Assembly (NCBI RefSeq): GCF_002582035.1
Contig: NZ_NUQE01000045.1
Coordinates: 42,679 to 106,678, forward strand
Length of the DNA: 64,000 bases
Source: Bacillus pseudomycoides
GTDB lineage: Bacteria > Bacillota > Bacilli > Bacillales > Bacillaceae_G
Direction: 5' to 3'
Every line of letters starts with the position of its first letter. Position 1 is the stretch's first letter. Shown here piece by piece: positions 10,010 to 18,459 of the stretch. A program made the translations under genes and the position numbers. The notes beneath the pieces were generated by a model. It made no database searches. It saw only the letters and a list, made by a program, of their open reading frames with translations, and had not been told where the DNA came from.

Positions 10010-12139
10010 TTAGAAATATGAAATTGTATCAGCTGCTATTTCCTTTTCATTCATGATTTTTTGATATTTACGACTAACCGAAGATTGACTAATTCCAAGA
10101 GCTTTTGCGGCCTTCGTCGTTGTTTTATACTGCTTCATCGCAAGTAAGATTAATTGTTCTTCTACAGAATGTAATGCTTCTTGTAATGGTAAGACCCTTG
10201 TAATAACTGGCTTTGATTTTTTAAAGTCATAACCAGGGGTTAAAAATTTGCTAACAAATTCAGCTTCAATAACTGGCTCATCTGCTGATACTACTAATCG
10301 TTCAATCATATTTTGTAATTCTCGTACATTCCCTGGCCATGAATAAACTTCTAGTAAATTCAGTGCATCAGGAGTTAAATGGTAGTTTTTATTATATCTT
10401 TCATTTAATTTTTGTAAGAAATGAAATGCGAGTACTGGAACATCTTCCATTCGTTCCCTTAAAGGGGGAACTTGCAGTGGAATTACATTTAAGCGATAAA
10501 ATAAATCTTCACGGAACGTACCAGCTTCCACCATTTTTTCGAGACTTTTATTTGTGGCCGCAATAATTTGAACGTTTATTTTCGTAGGTACCGTGCTTCC
10601 GATTGGAATTACTTCTTGCTCTTGTAACACCCTAAGTAATTTCACTTGCAAATGTAAAGGCATTTCTCCAATCTCATCCAAAAATAAAATGCCTTGATCC
10701 GCTCGCTTAAAATATCCTTCTTTTCCATTTTTATCAGCACCAGTAAAAGCACCTTTCGTATATCCGAACAGTTCGCTTTCCAATAATGATTCTGGAATTG
10801 CACCGCAATTTAATTTTAAAAACGGCTTTGAAGAACGATTTCCCAGTTGATGAATTGCTTGAGCAATCACTTCTTTTCCAACACCCGATTCTCCAGAAAT
10901 AAGAACATTAGAAGAAAAATCAGCTATTTTTTTAGCTTGATTAATAATTTGTTCCATTTTCGGACTACAATAAATAAGTTTCTTAAGAAAACGATCTTTA
11001 TTTTTAAAGTTATCCAATTCCTTCTTATATTGTTCAGAGATTTTTTTCATCTCATGCAATTCCGTCTTTAGTCTCGTTGCCTCTGTAATATCTCTTGATG
11101 CAATAATAATGCGATGCAGTTCTCCATTTTCATTAAACACCGGGTTTCCAACCGCTAATATTTTTCTACCACTTTTTGTTTCTTGTACAATTGATACCTT
11201 TTTCTTTTGTTCTAGTACCAAACGAGTAACAGATGGACTAAATAAACCTTTTCGCTCTAAATCTAAAAGATTTTTTCCTAAAAGGTCCTTTAAATCTCCT
11301 CCCCAAAAATCATTGATAATAGTTTCACTATAACGAATTAATTCGCCTTTATGATTAACTACTAATATTTCATCATAAATACTAGATAAGATTGCGTTTA
11401 AATCTTTATTTAAATCCTTTATATATTCAATTTCCATGGCCATATCCTCAACCATCGGTATATCTTGTACAATAATAACCATTCCTTCAATGCTTTGATC
11501 GAAGCTAGGAATCGGACTGTAATCAACTAATACTCCCATCTCATTTGTTATTTGTAACTGATTTAAAATCGTTTTTCCCGTTGCATATACATTGTTAATA
11601 TGTTCCCCATTAAAAATCTGTTCTGCTGGTACATTCAGTACTTTTTCAGAAGTAGATTTAATCATCTTTAAACCAGATTCATTACAATTTACAATTTTCT
11701 TTTCCCTGTCTACTACAAAAATCCCCATTGGAATAGACATTAAAATGATTTTTAATATATCTACACTTTTATTTTCTTGCTTAAATAATTCTGCAAAAAC
11801 ATCCTCTCTTCTTATGTATCCTTTTAACTCGCCTATTTCATTTTTCACAATGGCAATAGGCGCCCCAATAATTTGAAAGAGAGCTGTTAAGGAAATATTT
11901 TTGCTAAGGTGACAGATTGTATCTAGTGAAACAGCATTTGAAAGTAATGCTTGGGCAGTTAATACCTCATTTCTTGATAGCAGATCCTTCACATGGACGT
12001 ATGCAAATAATTGATCTTCTCTTTTTAAAAATAGAAAAGGTTCTTTTATATTTGTAACGTCTATATTCCAGTCCTTTTCAGGTTGATCAATAGGTAGAGA
12101 AACAATTTGTCTAATTTTTTTATGAGCAATGGAAAACAT
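10010..12139 (-). CDS. sigma-54-dependent transcriptional activator with PAS domains
   Basis: 709 residues. Residues 1-125 look like a CBS-type sensory region, followed by two PAS-like domains (about 128-235 and 245-358) and a short coiled coil (about 355-380). The AAA+ domain has Walker A GESGVGKE (415-423), the sigma-54 contact loop GAFTGA (463-468) and Walker B GILFLDEIGE (483-492). A Fis-type HTH follows (AAKALGISQSSVSRKYQKI). It works by remodelling sigma-54 RNA polymerase from upstream sites. Flanked by the two operons that carry -24/-12 elements and shared palindromes, it is the obvious regulator of both; the inducer may be a diamine or its product (inference). AAGGAGGG precedes ATG by 8 nt. 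Confidence 0.88.
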   Translation of the reverse strand: MFSIAHKKIRQIVSLPIDQPEKDWNIDVTNIKEPFLFLKREDQLFAYVHVKDLLSRNEVLTAQALLSNAVSLDTICHLSKNISLTALFQIIGAPIAIVKNEIGELKGYIRREDVFAELFKQENKSVDILKIILMSIPMGIFVVDREKKIVNCNESGLKMIKSTSEKVLNVPAEQIFNGEHINNVYATGKTILNQLQITNEMGVLVDYSPIPSFDQSIEGMVIIVQDIPMVEDMAMEIEYIKDLNKDLNAILSSIYDEILVVNHKGELIRYSETIINDFWGGDLKDLLGKNLLDLERKGLFSPSVTRLVLEQKKKVSIVQETKSGRKILAVGNPVFNENGELHRIIIASRDITEATRLKTELHEMKKISEQYKKELDNFKNKDRFLKKLIYCSPKMEQIINQAKKIADFSSNVLISGESGVGKEVIAQAIHQLGNRSSKPFLKLNCGAIPESLLESELFGYTKGAFTGADKNGKEGYFKRADQGILFLDEIGEMPLHLQVKLLRVLQEQEVIPIGSTVPTKINVQIIAATNKSLEKMVEAGTFREDLFYRLNVIPLQVPPLRERMEDVPVLAFHFLQKLNERYNKNYHLTPDALNLLEVYSWPGNVRELQNMIERLVVSADEPVIEAEFVSKFLTPGYDFKKSKPVITRVLPLQEALHSVEEQLILLAMKQYKTTTKAAKALGISQSSVSRKYQKIMNEKEIAADTISYF

Positions 12140-12237
12140 TCCGCTAACCCTCCTTTGGACTACTTAACTTGTATTGTACCACTAAAAACAGATTTTTTTA
12201 ATTAATCTAACAATAAGCTTTTTTTCTTTATTTAATG

Positions 12238-12277
12238 AAAAAAAGGAAGATGAATGCTTCCATCTTCCTTTTTTTCC
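12238..12277 (-). terminator. terminator behind the lipoyl-like gene
   Basis: Perfect inverted repeat AAGGAAGATG / CATCTTCCTT with A and T runs on both sides, between the glutamate dehydrogenase operon and the activator gene. Confidence 0.85.
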
Positions 12278-12282
12278 ACTAA

Positions 12283-12531
12283 TTAATCACTACCACTAAT
12301 TAAAATATCTTCTTGAATATAAGCTAATACCATCCCTGGAATTACCTTATCTCCTGCTTCTACTTCTAAAGATTGTACTTCTCCGCTACATCCCATTTTA
12401 ATTACTTCCAGCTGACCATCCATATTTTTAATAGCAAACAGTGGTTCCCATTCGTAAATTCGGGATTCCTTATCAATAGCCACTTTTTCAACCGTTCCAT
12501 AGCATGGGCTCGTAACAATCTCATAAAACAA
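12283..12531 (-). CDS. biotin/lipoyl-domain-like protein lacking the modified lysine
   Basis: 82 residues matching a whole biotinyl/lipoyl barrel: TSPCYGTVEKVAID, LFAIKNMDGQLEVIK, SGEVQSLEVEAGDKVIPGMVLAYI. In carrier domains the hairpin reads EAMKM or DK-A with a modified Lys; here the aligned segment is KNMDG, so the attachment Lys appears to be absent. It is the last gene of the glutamate dehydrogenase operon. It may be a regulatory or structural relative rather than a carrier. Confidence 0.65.
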   Translation of the reverse strand: MFYEIVTSPCYGTVEKVAIDKESRIYEWEPLFAIKNMDGQLEVIKMGCSGEVQSLEVEAGDKVIPGMVLAYIQEDILISGSD

Positions 12532-12562
12532 AATGAATCATTCCCTTCTTTTATTCTATTAA

Positions 12563-12853
12563 TTAATATTGCTCTGCCAACATTTGTGACTGAAGAATCA
12601 TATGGAAAAAACTTCGAAAATCTTCTACATCTTCTACTTCAATCCCTAACTTAGGTGCCCAATATTGTTCCTGTTCAATATCTTCTTGACTTAATAGAAT
12701 CATTCTTCCATTCTGAATAGAAGTAACCATTGCTTTTCCCAAAAATTGCTGTGAATACGTAACGGCTATATCATATCGATGACAATTCGACACGATACAA
12801 TAATAACCAATCGGTTGTCTTTCCATTTCTTCTAATAAAATATCAAGCTTCAT
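12563..12853 (-). CDS. DUF3055 (SAV0927-like) family protein
   Basis: 96 residues. The central RYDIAVTYSQQFLGKAMVTSIQNGRMILLSQEDIE resembles DUF3055 proteins of Bacillus and Staphylococcus (RYDFGxxYTxxFFGKxLVxxxQTGR). No catalytic motif or membrane segment is seen; role unknown. It lies between glutamate dehydrogenase and the lipoyl-like gene on the same strand, with short gaps (24 and 31 bp), so it is probably cotranscribed. Confidence 0.6.
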   Translation of the reverse strand: MKLDILLEEMERQPIGYYCIVSNCHRYDIAVTYSQQFLGKAMVTSIQNGRMILLSQEDIEQEQYWAPKLGIEVEDVEDFRSFFHMILQSQMLAEQY

Positions 12854-12877
12854 TTTATTCCTCCCTTTGTTAAAAGG

Positions 12878-14173
12878 TTAAAAATGCAACCAACCTCTTA
12901 GGCGCGATGCCTCTACAATCTTACGAACTCCCTCTATATAAGCAGCAATTTTCATATTTACTCCAAAATGTTTTGAAGTATTGAATACATCAGAAAAACT
13001 AGATGTGATTTTCTCCTTTAAGCATTGGTCGACATATTGCTCTGTCCAATAATACCCTTGGTTATTTTGACACCATTCAAAATAAGAAACAATAACACCT
13101 CCAGCGTTTGCTAGAATATCTGGAACAACCAAAATGTCTTTCTCCTCTAACATTGTGATCGCCTCTTTTGTTGTCGGGCCATTTGCAGCCTCAATTACAA
13201 TCTTACATCCAAGCCTTTCTGCATTATGTTTCGTAATCACTCCTCCAATTGCTGCTGGAATGAGTACATCACATTCTTTTTCTAACAACTCTTGGTTAGA
13301 GATCGTTTTACTAAAGAGGTTTGATACTACTCCAAACGAATCTCGATTTTCTAGTAAATAAGGAACATCTAAACCATCTGGGTTGTAAATGCCACCTAAA
13401 GCATCAGATACTCCTACCACTTTCACACCAATATCATATAAATATTTTGCTAAATAACTTCCAACGTTTCCAAACCCTTGAATGATTACTCGCATATTTT
13501 GGAGTGGAATATGTTTCAGCTCACTCACTAACTGAAGTGTATAGAATACTCCTTTAGAAGTAGCTGTTTCCCGCCCTTGTGACCCTCCTAGCATCAATGG
13601 TTTTCCAGTTATAAAGCCTGGGGAATCAAATTCTCTAATATGATCATATTCATCTAGCATCCAAGCCATAATTTGAGCATTTGTATACATATCAGGAGCT
13701 GGAATATCTTTAGTAGGCCCAACAATTTGGCTCACTGCTCTTACATAACCACGACTAAGTAACTCTAGTTCCCTAGAGCTCATCTCCTGCGGATTACAAA
13801 TAATCCCGCCCTTTGCCCCTCCATATGGAAGACCCGTTACTCCACATTTCAGGCTCATCCAACCAGCAAGTGCTTTTACTTCCTCAGCTGTAACATCTGG
13901 ATGAAACCGGATACCACCTTTTGTTGGCCCTGCTGCATCATTATGCTGGGCACGATACCCTTGAAATACTTTTGTTCTTCCATCATCCATTCGAACAGGA
14001 ATGCTTACTTCTAAAAAGCGCATCGGCTTTTTAAGAAATTCAAATACTTCCTCTGGATAACGTAAAATCTGGAGCGCCTCTTTTAATATAGACTGAAATT
14101 CCTCTAAAGGATTTTCAATCTCAACTTTTCCCTGTGTAGATTGAGTTGTATTTTTTTCTGATTGAATTGCCAC
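12878..14173 (-). CDS. glutamate dehydrogenase (Glu/Leu/Phe/Val family)
   Basis: 431 residues, hexameric type as in Bacillus RocG/GudB. The substrate and catalytic region is GGIRFHPDVTAEEVKALAGWMSLKCGVTGLPYGGAKGGI with its two conserved Lys; the Rossmann segment is IQGFGNVGSYLAKYL (GxGxxG), followed by the conserved NAGGVIVSYFEW. It converts glutamate to 2-oxoglutarate plus ammonium, which would regenerate the amino acceptor used by patA. Starts with GTG behind GAGGTG. Upstream are an imperfect sigma-54 element and the palindrome pair at 14453-14487. rocG versus gudB cannot be decided. Confidence 0.88.
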   Translation of the reverse strand: MAIQSEKNTTQSTQGKVEIENPLEEFQSILKEALQILRYPEEVFEFLKKPMRFLEVSIPVRMDDGRTKVFQGYRAQHNDAAGPTKGGIRFHPDVTAEEVKALAGWMSLKCGVTGLPYGGAKGGIICNPQEMSSRELELLSRGYVRAVSQIVGPTKDIPAPDMYTNAQIMAWMLDEYDHIREFDSPGFITGKPLMLGGSQGRETATSKGVFYTLQLVSELKHIPLQNMRVIIQGFGNVGSYLAKYLYDIGVKVVGVSDALGGIYNPDGLDVPYLLENRDSFGVVSNLFSKTISNQELLEKECDVLIPAAIGGVITKHNAERLGCKIVIEAANGPTTKEAITMLEEKDILVVPDILANAGGVIVSYFEWCQNNQGYYWTEQYVDQCLKEKITSSFSDVFNTSKHFGVNMKIAAYIEGVRKIVEASRLRGWLHF

Positions 14174-14213
14174 GATAACACCTCATTTATATATTTTTAC
14201 TAGTTTTATAAAG

Positions 14214-14227
14214 CAATAAACGTGCCA
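14214..14227 (-). promoter_or_regulatory. imperfect sigma-54-like promoter of glutamate dehydrogenase
   Basis: The minus strand reads TTGGCACGTTATTGCTT: ideal -24 and -12 halves, but GG to GC is 9 nt instead of the required 10. Either a weakened site or a single-base deletion (real or sequencing). Confidence 0.55.
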
Positions 14228-14242
14228 AGTAAAAATATAATG

Positions 14243-14398
14243 TTTATCCCGCTATTCGCGGGCAGTAAGACCCCCACCTCAAGATTGAAAGAGAAGCGAG
14301 GAAGATAGGTGGGCGATTACTGCCCGTAAAAGCCCGATTGGTGAGAGCTTTCCATCAGCGGGGAACGAACCCCCCCACTGATGGAAGTTTTACTTTAT
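14243..14398 (+). repeat. bcr1 copy, full length
   Basis: Bounded by TTTAT at both ends (14243 and 14394). Has GCGGGCAGTAAGACCCCCACC, the AGGTGGG counter-arm and the terminal CCATCAGCGGGG/CCCCCACTGATGG hairpin. Lies between the glutamate dehydrogenase promoter and the palindromes at 14453-14487. Confidence 0.95.
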
Positions 14399-14452
14399 AT
14401 TCCCTTTTCAGCCTTCTCTCTAGAACTGATTTACAGATTTTCTCTCGTTCCT

Positions 14453-14487
14453 TATGAATTGTTGAATGACTTATGCAATATTGCATG
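14453..14487. promoter_or_regulatory. putative enhancer pair for the sigma-54 activator
   Basis: TATGCA-ATAT-TGCATG at 14472-14487, with TATGAA-TTGT-TGAATG at 14453-14468. Both have 6-4-6 architecture and centres 19 bp apart, the same as the pair at 9773-9807. About 230-270 bp upstream of the sigma-54-like element at 14214. Confidence 0.55.
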
Positions 14488-14502
14488 ATTTTAAAGTCCC
14501 CA

Positions 14503-14537
14503 AAACAAAAAACATCGGAAAATCCCGATGTTTTTTG
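14503..14537 (-). terminator. terminator of puuP
   Basis: AACATCGG / CCGATGTT hairpin with a T run on the minus strand, 6 bp past the puuP stop. Confidence 0.8.
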
Positions 14538-14542
14538 TTATT

Positions 14543-15892
14543 TTACATTTCCTGTACTTCTTCAAAATGCATTTGCGGGGGAGCTGATCGAAACATGTTC
14601 GTAACATATAAAAGGTAACCGATTCCAACGGCAGCCCAGCTAAGTCCAAGAATAAGCGAATGAATATTGAGGTTAAACCATAACACAGCTACTGTACCTG
14701 CTCCTAAAATAGGCAGAACTAAGAAATTTACAAAGTCTTTTACTGTTTTATATCTTTTTTGCTTTATAACATAGTAAGCAATTACAGATAAATTAACAAA
14801 TGTAAATGCAATAAGCGCTCCGAAGTTAATAAGAGATGCTGCTGTTTCTAAATCGATAAATATAGCGGAAAGTGAAATAATCCCCACAATAATAATGTTA
14901 TATACTGGAGTTCGCCAGCGAGGATGAATGTATCCGAATATCTTCTGCGGGATTACATTATCTCGCCCCATTACGTATAATAATCGCGACACACTTGTAT
15001 GAGAAGCTAAACCTGATGCCAATGTTCCCATAAATGTCCCTACTAAAAAGAAAGTTTGAAATAATTTTCCTCCAACGTATAGCGCGATTTCTGGTGCCGC
15101 TGATTCTTGATCTTTAAATACGGATGGATCTGGAAAAAAGGATTGTGTAAAGTACGTAGTAACAATAAATAAAACTCCGCCAATTAAAGCGGTAAGAAAA
15201 ATAGCCCGAGGAATTGTCTTCTTCGCGTTTGGTGTTTCTTCCGAAAATGTAGTTACCGCATCGAAACCTAAAAATGAAAAACAAAGAATTGTGGCCCCTG
15301 CAACTAACGGTGATATTTGTATATCTGATTGAAAAAACGGCTGAATGGAAAAAACTTCTCCAGTTCCTTCTCCTGCTAACAATCCTTTTATAACAAGAAC
15401 TACAAACACAACCATTACTAATATTTGAAACATTACTAAGAATGTATTGAAATTAGCAGTAACATTTACACTAATAATATTTACCAGTGAAATCAGTAGG
15501 ACAAATCCAACGACCCATAACCAAGATGGAACACCTGGAAAAAGTGCGGACATATAAATCCTCGTTAATAGCGCGTTCACCATTGGTAAAAACAAATAAT
15601 CCAATAACGCTGACCATCCAACAAGAAATCCAAGCCTTGCACTAATTGTCTTCTGTGTATAAGTATAAGCAGATCCCGCAGTCGGAAAAACCTTTACCAT
15701 TTTGCCGTAGCTTGCAGCTGTAAATAACATTCCTGCTAATGCAATAAGATAAGCTCCTGGAACATGTCCGCCTGTTTTTTCAGAAACGATTCCAAATGTA
15801 TCAAACCCCACCATCGGCGTCATATACCCGACACCTAGCATGACAATTGACCAAAGTCCTAATGAACGTTTTAAACTAACTTCTTTTCCCAC
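14543..15892 (-). CDS. puuP: putrescine importer (APC family)
   Basis: 449 residues with about 12 hydrophobic segments. It resembles E. coli PuuP along its whole length as I recall that sequence: [13 protein letters not shown] near the start, [55 protein letters not shown]-like and [23 protein letters not shown]. It would import putrescine by proton symport. It starts with GTG (AGGAGG 8 nt before). Upstream are a sigma-54 promoter (16026-16040) and, between promoter and gene, a cre-like site (15948-15962). It supplies the substrate for the patA operon. Confidence 0.85.
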   Translation of the reverse strand: MGKEVSLKRSLGLWSIVMLGVGYMTPMVGFDTFGIVSEKTGGHVPGAYLIALAGMLFTAASYGKMVKVFPTAGSAYTYTQKTISARLGFLVGWSALLDYLFLPMVNALLTRIYMSALFPGVPSWLWVVGFVLLISLVNIISVNVTANFNTFLVMFQILVMVVFVVLVIKGLLAGEGTGEVFSIQPFFQSDIQISPLVAGATILCFSFLGFDAVTTFSEETPNAKKTIPRAIFLTALIGGVLFIVTTYFTQSFFPDPSVFKDQESAAPEIALYVGGKLFQTFFLVGTFMGTLASGLASHTSVSRLLYVMGRDNVIPQKIFGYIHPRWRTPVYNIIIVGIISLSAIFIDLETAASLINFGALIAFTFVNLSVIAYYVIKQKRYKTVKDFVNFLVLPILGAGTVAVLWFNLNIHSLILGLSWAAVGIGYLLYVTNMFRSAPPQMHFEEVQEM

Positions 15893-15947
15893 CTATCATT
15901 CCTCCTACTTTCTCTATCTAATTTCCATGTAACGTTTGATAATTAAA

Positions 15948-15962
15948 CAGAAAACGCTTTCA
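15948..15962. promoter_or_regulatory. cre-like site (CcpA) in the puuP leader
   Basis: CAGAAAACGCTTTCA matches 13 of 15 positions of WTGNAANCGNWNNCW, with the whole GAAAACGCTTTC core intact. Downstream of the sigma-54 element, a position where CcpA would act as a roadblock (inference). Confidence 0.5.
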
Positions 15963-16010
15963 ATAAACCGTGTATATGATATATCGCATTCCAAACCCTC
16001 CTTTTTCTAT

Positions 16011-16062
16011 TTTTTAAATATTCATGCAATTTTCGAGCCAAAATTACATGAATATTTAAAAA
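16011..16062. repeat. long palindrome around the puuP promoter
   Basis: 16-bp perfect arms TTTTTAAATATTCATG (16011-16026) and CATGAATATTTAAAAA (16047-16062). Inside, AATTTT/AAAATT extend the pairing. The sigma-54 promoter occupies the loop. Confidence 0.8.
16026..16040 (-). promoter_or_regulatory. sigma-54 promoter of puuP
   Basis: The minus strand reads TTGGCTCGAAAATTGCATG. GG-N10-GC spacing is exact; one mismatch to TGGCACG-N4-TTGCW. About 134 bp upstream of the start codon. Confidence 0.75.
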
Positions 16063-16189
16063 ATTAAGAGGATAAGCCCATTTTCACGCTTCAAAGATAC
16101 AGCAAGTGAGATTATTTTCTTTACATTTTTTGTTGGTTTTTTATTCATTTTGACATAACTTATTCAATCTCTCATACCACACTAATATG

Positions 16190-16308
16190 GCCCCCATCTC
16201 AAGATTCAGAGAGAAGCGAAGAAGATAGGTGGGGAATAACTGCTGGCATGTGCCCGATTGGACGGACTTTCAATCAGTGGGGGACCAATGATTGTAACTT
16301 CACTTTAT
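16190..16308 (+). repeat. bcr1 copy, 5' truncated and diverged
   Basis: Begins at CCCCCATCTCAAGATTCAGA and ends CACTTTAT. The terminal hairpin no longer pairs well (ATCAGTGGGGG / CAATGATTG). Confidence 0.8.
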
Positions 16309-16342
16309 CACGAAATAATAACATTATGTAAACTATCAATAC

Positions 16343-16378
16343 AAAAAAAGCTGCCTTTATATGAAAGACAGCTTTTTT
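16343..16378 (-). terminator. terminator of nrdF
   Basis: AAAAAAAGCTG / CAGCTTTTTT inverted repeat, 13 bp past the nrdF stop. Confidence 0.8.
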
Positions 16379-16390
16379 CAGTCCTATCTA

Positions 16391-17359
16391 TTAAAAATCA
16401 AATACGAAATCATCATCTGATAATTTTTCAACATTTGTTGCTTTTACATAACCATTCCCTTTTACAGAGAAGAAATCATGGTTTTTCGTATCTGTACGTA
16501 AACCATTTAATACGATTGGGTTAATTTCTTCTTCTTCAAAGTGTGGTTCTAACCCTAAGTTCATAAGCCCTTTATTCGCATTGTAACGAACGAAACGGTT
16601 TACATCTTCTACAAGACCGATAGATGTATAAATTTCTTCTGTATATGCAGTTTCAATTTCATACAATTTCATCAATAACTCTTGTGTTTCTTTTTGCACC
16701 TCTTGTTGTTCTTCTGCAGAAAGCTCTGCAAAAACTTGCTGTGCTAAAATACCAACAAATACGCCGTGAATGGACTCGTCCCTAATTATTAGATTAATAA
16801 TTTCCCCACTCGCCGTTAATTTCCCTTGTCCTGCTAAATACAGCGGATAGAAGAATCCACTATAGAACAAGTAACTTTCTAAGAACACACTTGCTACCAT
16901 TGCCATGTATAGTTCTTTTTTCGTTACTTGAGGTTTTAATAGACGGTGGTAGTAATTTGTAATAATCCCTGCTTTTTTCACAAGTAACGGATGAGTATCT
17001 ACCCATTCAAAAATCTCATCAATTTCTTCTTCACTTGCCAATGTCGTAAAAATGTGACTGTAACTTTTCGCGTGCACTTCTTCCATAGCACCCATAAACG
17101 CAAGCACACTTTTTGCTTGTAAGTTCTCAAGATGCACAAGAATTAGCGGCATTCCCTCGCCGCCTTGCTTCGTATCTAGAAGTGTTAAACCTCCTAGTAC
17201 ACGCTTATACGCTTGTTGCTCTTCTTTTGATAACTGCACCCACGTATTTTTGTCAGAAGAAACAGCGATCTCCTCTTCTGTCCAAAACTGAGCGATGTTT
17301 TGCTTCCAAAACATTAAACTAAAATCGTCTTCTTTCTTGTTCCAGTTTACCGCGCGCAT
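16391..17359 (-). CDS. nrdF: class Ib ribonucleotide reductase, small subunit
   Basis: 322 residues. The metal-binding helices carry the expected acidic and His residues (EEVHAKSYSHIF about 91-102; IRDESIHGVFVG later), and the C-terminal tail ends in acidic/aromatic DDDFVFDF, which docks on NrdE. NrdF holds the dimanganese or diiron tyrosyl-radical cofactor. It is the last gene of nrdIEF, with AAGGGG 7-8 nt before the ATG and a hairpin terminator directly behind it. Confidence 0.93.
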   Translation of the reverse strand: MRAVNWNKKEDDFSLMFWKQNIAQFWTEEEIAVSSDKNTWVQLSKEEQQAYKRVLGGLTLLDTKQGGEGMPLILVHLENLQAKSVLAFMGAMEEVHAKSYSHIFTTLASEEEIDEIFEWVDTHPLLVKKAGIITNYYHRLLKPQVTKKELYMAMVASVFLESYLFYSGFFYPLYLAGQGKLTASGEIINLIIRDESIHGVFVGILAQQVFAELSAEEQQEVQKETQELLMKLYEIETAYTEEIYTSIGLVEDVNRFVRYNANKGLMNLGLEPHFEEEEINPIVLNGLRTDTKNHDFFSVKGNGYVKATNVEKLSDDDFVFDF

Positions 17360-17413
17360 TGAATCGCCCCTTTTTTTAAATGTTACATCGTTCTAACGTA
17401 AATTTGATAACTA

Positions 17414-17444
17414 AGCATGAGCAGGGTTTTTCTAACCCTGCTCA
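17414..17444. other. nrdE-nrdF intergenic hairpin
   Basis: Perfect 12-bp inverted repeat ATGAGCAGGGTT / AACCCTGCTCAT without a following U run. More likely an mRNA processing or stabilising element than a terminator. Confidence 0.55.
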
Positions 17445-17502
17445 TCTTGTTTTAACCTCTATGATAAATATCAATTGTATGTTCTTCTTCCAAAAGAATA
17501 CA

Positions 17503-18459
17503 TTATACTGTGCAGGCTACACACTCTTCAACGCTTAACTTACGTGTTCTTGTGTAGTACAAGCTCTTTAATCCTTTTTTATGAGCATAAATATAGTAAC
17601 GTGCTAATTCACGTGTAGAAATATCACTATTTACATAAAGAATTGTACTAATTCCTTGGTCAATATGCTCTTGAATTTCTGCGATTAAATCAATGAGCTT
17701 AAACTGATTCATATCGTAAGAAGATTTATAATACCAGAACGTATCTTTTGATAAATACGGCATTGGATAATACGTCGTTGCATTTGCATACGTTCTTGAT
17801 TCAATTTGACTTACGATCGGCATTACACTTGAAGTCGCATTTTGAACGTAACTAATTGATTGTGTCGGAGCAATAGCTAATCGATACGAATTATATAAAC
17901 CATGCTTTTGCACTTGTTCTTTTAAGTTTGTCCAGTCTTCTTTTGTTGGAATGTGGATTCCTTCAAATAACTGTTGTACTTTCTCAGTTACTGGACTGTA
18001 ATCTGTTGTTTCATACTTCTCAAAGTATGTTCCTTTTGCATAATCCGATTTATCGAAGTCTTTAAATGTTTCGCCCTTCTCTTTCGCAATTTCCATACTC
18101 TTTTCGATGGAGTAGTAGTTGAGCATCATAAAGAATGTACGAGCAAATTCTTTCGCTTCTGCACTTTCATATGCAATTTTATTTTTCGCTAAATAACCGT
18201 GTAAGTTCATTGCTCCAAGACCGACAGAATGAAGTTCATCATTTGCTTTTTTCACAGTCGGTGCGTTCGGAATAATTGTCATATCAGAAACAGCTGTTAA
18301 AGCTTCCATACCTGCATGAACTGCTTCACGAATTTCTTTATTCTCCATCACGTTCACTATATTTAATGATCCTAAGTTACAGTTAATATCACGGCGGATA
18401 ATGTCATCTGTACCGTAGTCATTGATTTCGGATGTTTCTTGTAACTGGAAGATTTCAGT
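17503..18459 (-). CDS. nrdE: class Ib ribonucleotide reductase large subunit, exon 2 (C-terminal part)
   Basis: After removal of the group I intron the protein continues TEIFQLQETSEINDYG...NCNLGSLNIVNVMENKE and ends KLSVEECVACTV, the redox-active C-terminal Cys pair. Exon 2 supplies 318 codons plus stop; with exon 1 the spliced protein is 694 residues, the usual NrdE size. Read without splicing it would appear to start at an internal ATG (18357). It reduces ribonucleoside diphosphates with NrdF. Confidence 0.9.
   Translation of the reverse strand, partial: TEIFQLQETSEINDYGTDDIIRRDINCNLGSLNIVNVMENKEIREAVHAGMEALTAVSDMTIIPNAPTVKKANDELHSVGLGAMNLHGYLAKNKIAYESAEAKEFARTFFMMLNYYSIEKSMEIAKEKGETFKDFDKSDYAKGTYFEKYETTDYSPVTEKVQQLFEGIHIPTKEDWTNLKEQVQKHGLYNSYRLAIAPTQSISYVQNATSSVMPIVSQIESRTYANATTYYPMPYLSKDTFWYYKSSYDMNQFKLIDLIAEIQEHIDQGISTILYVNSDISTRELARYYIYAHKKGLKSLYYTRTRKLSVEECVACTV

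Noticed and set aside
16258-16524. 88-codon ORF across bcr1 and the nrdF end
   Set aside because: Overlaps nrdF antisense and the nrdF terminator.
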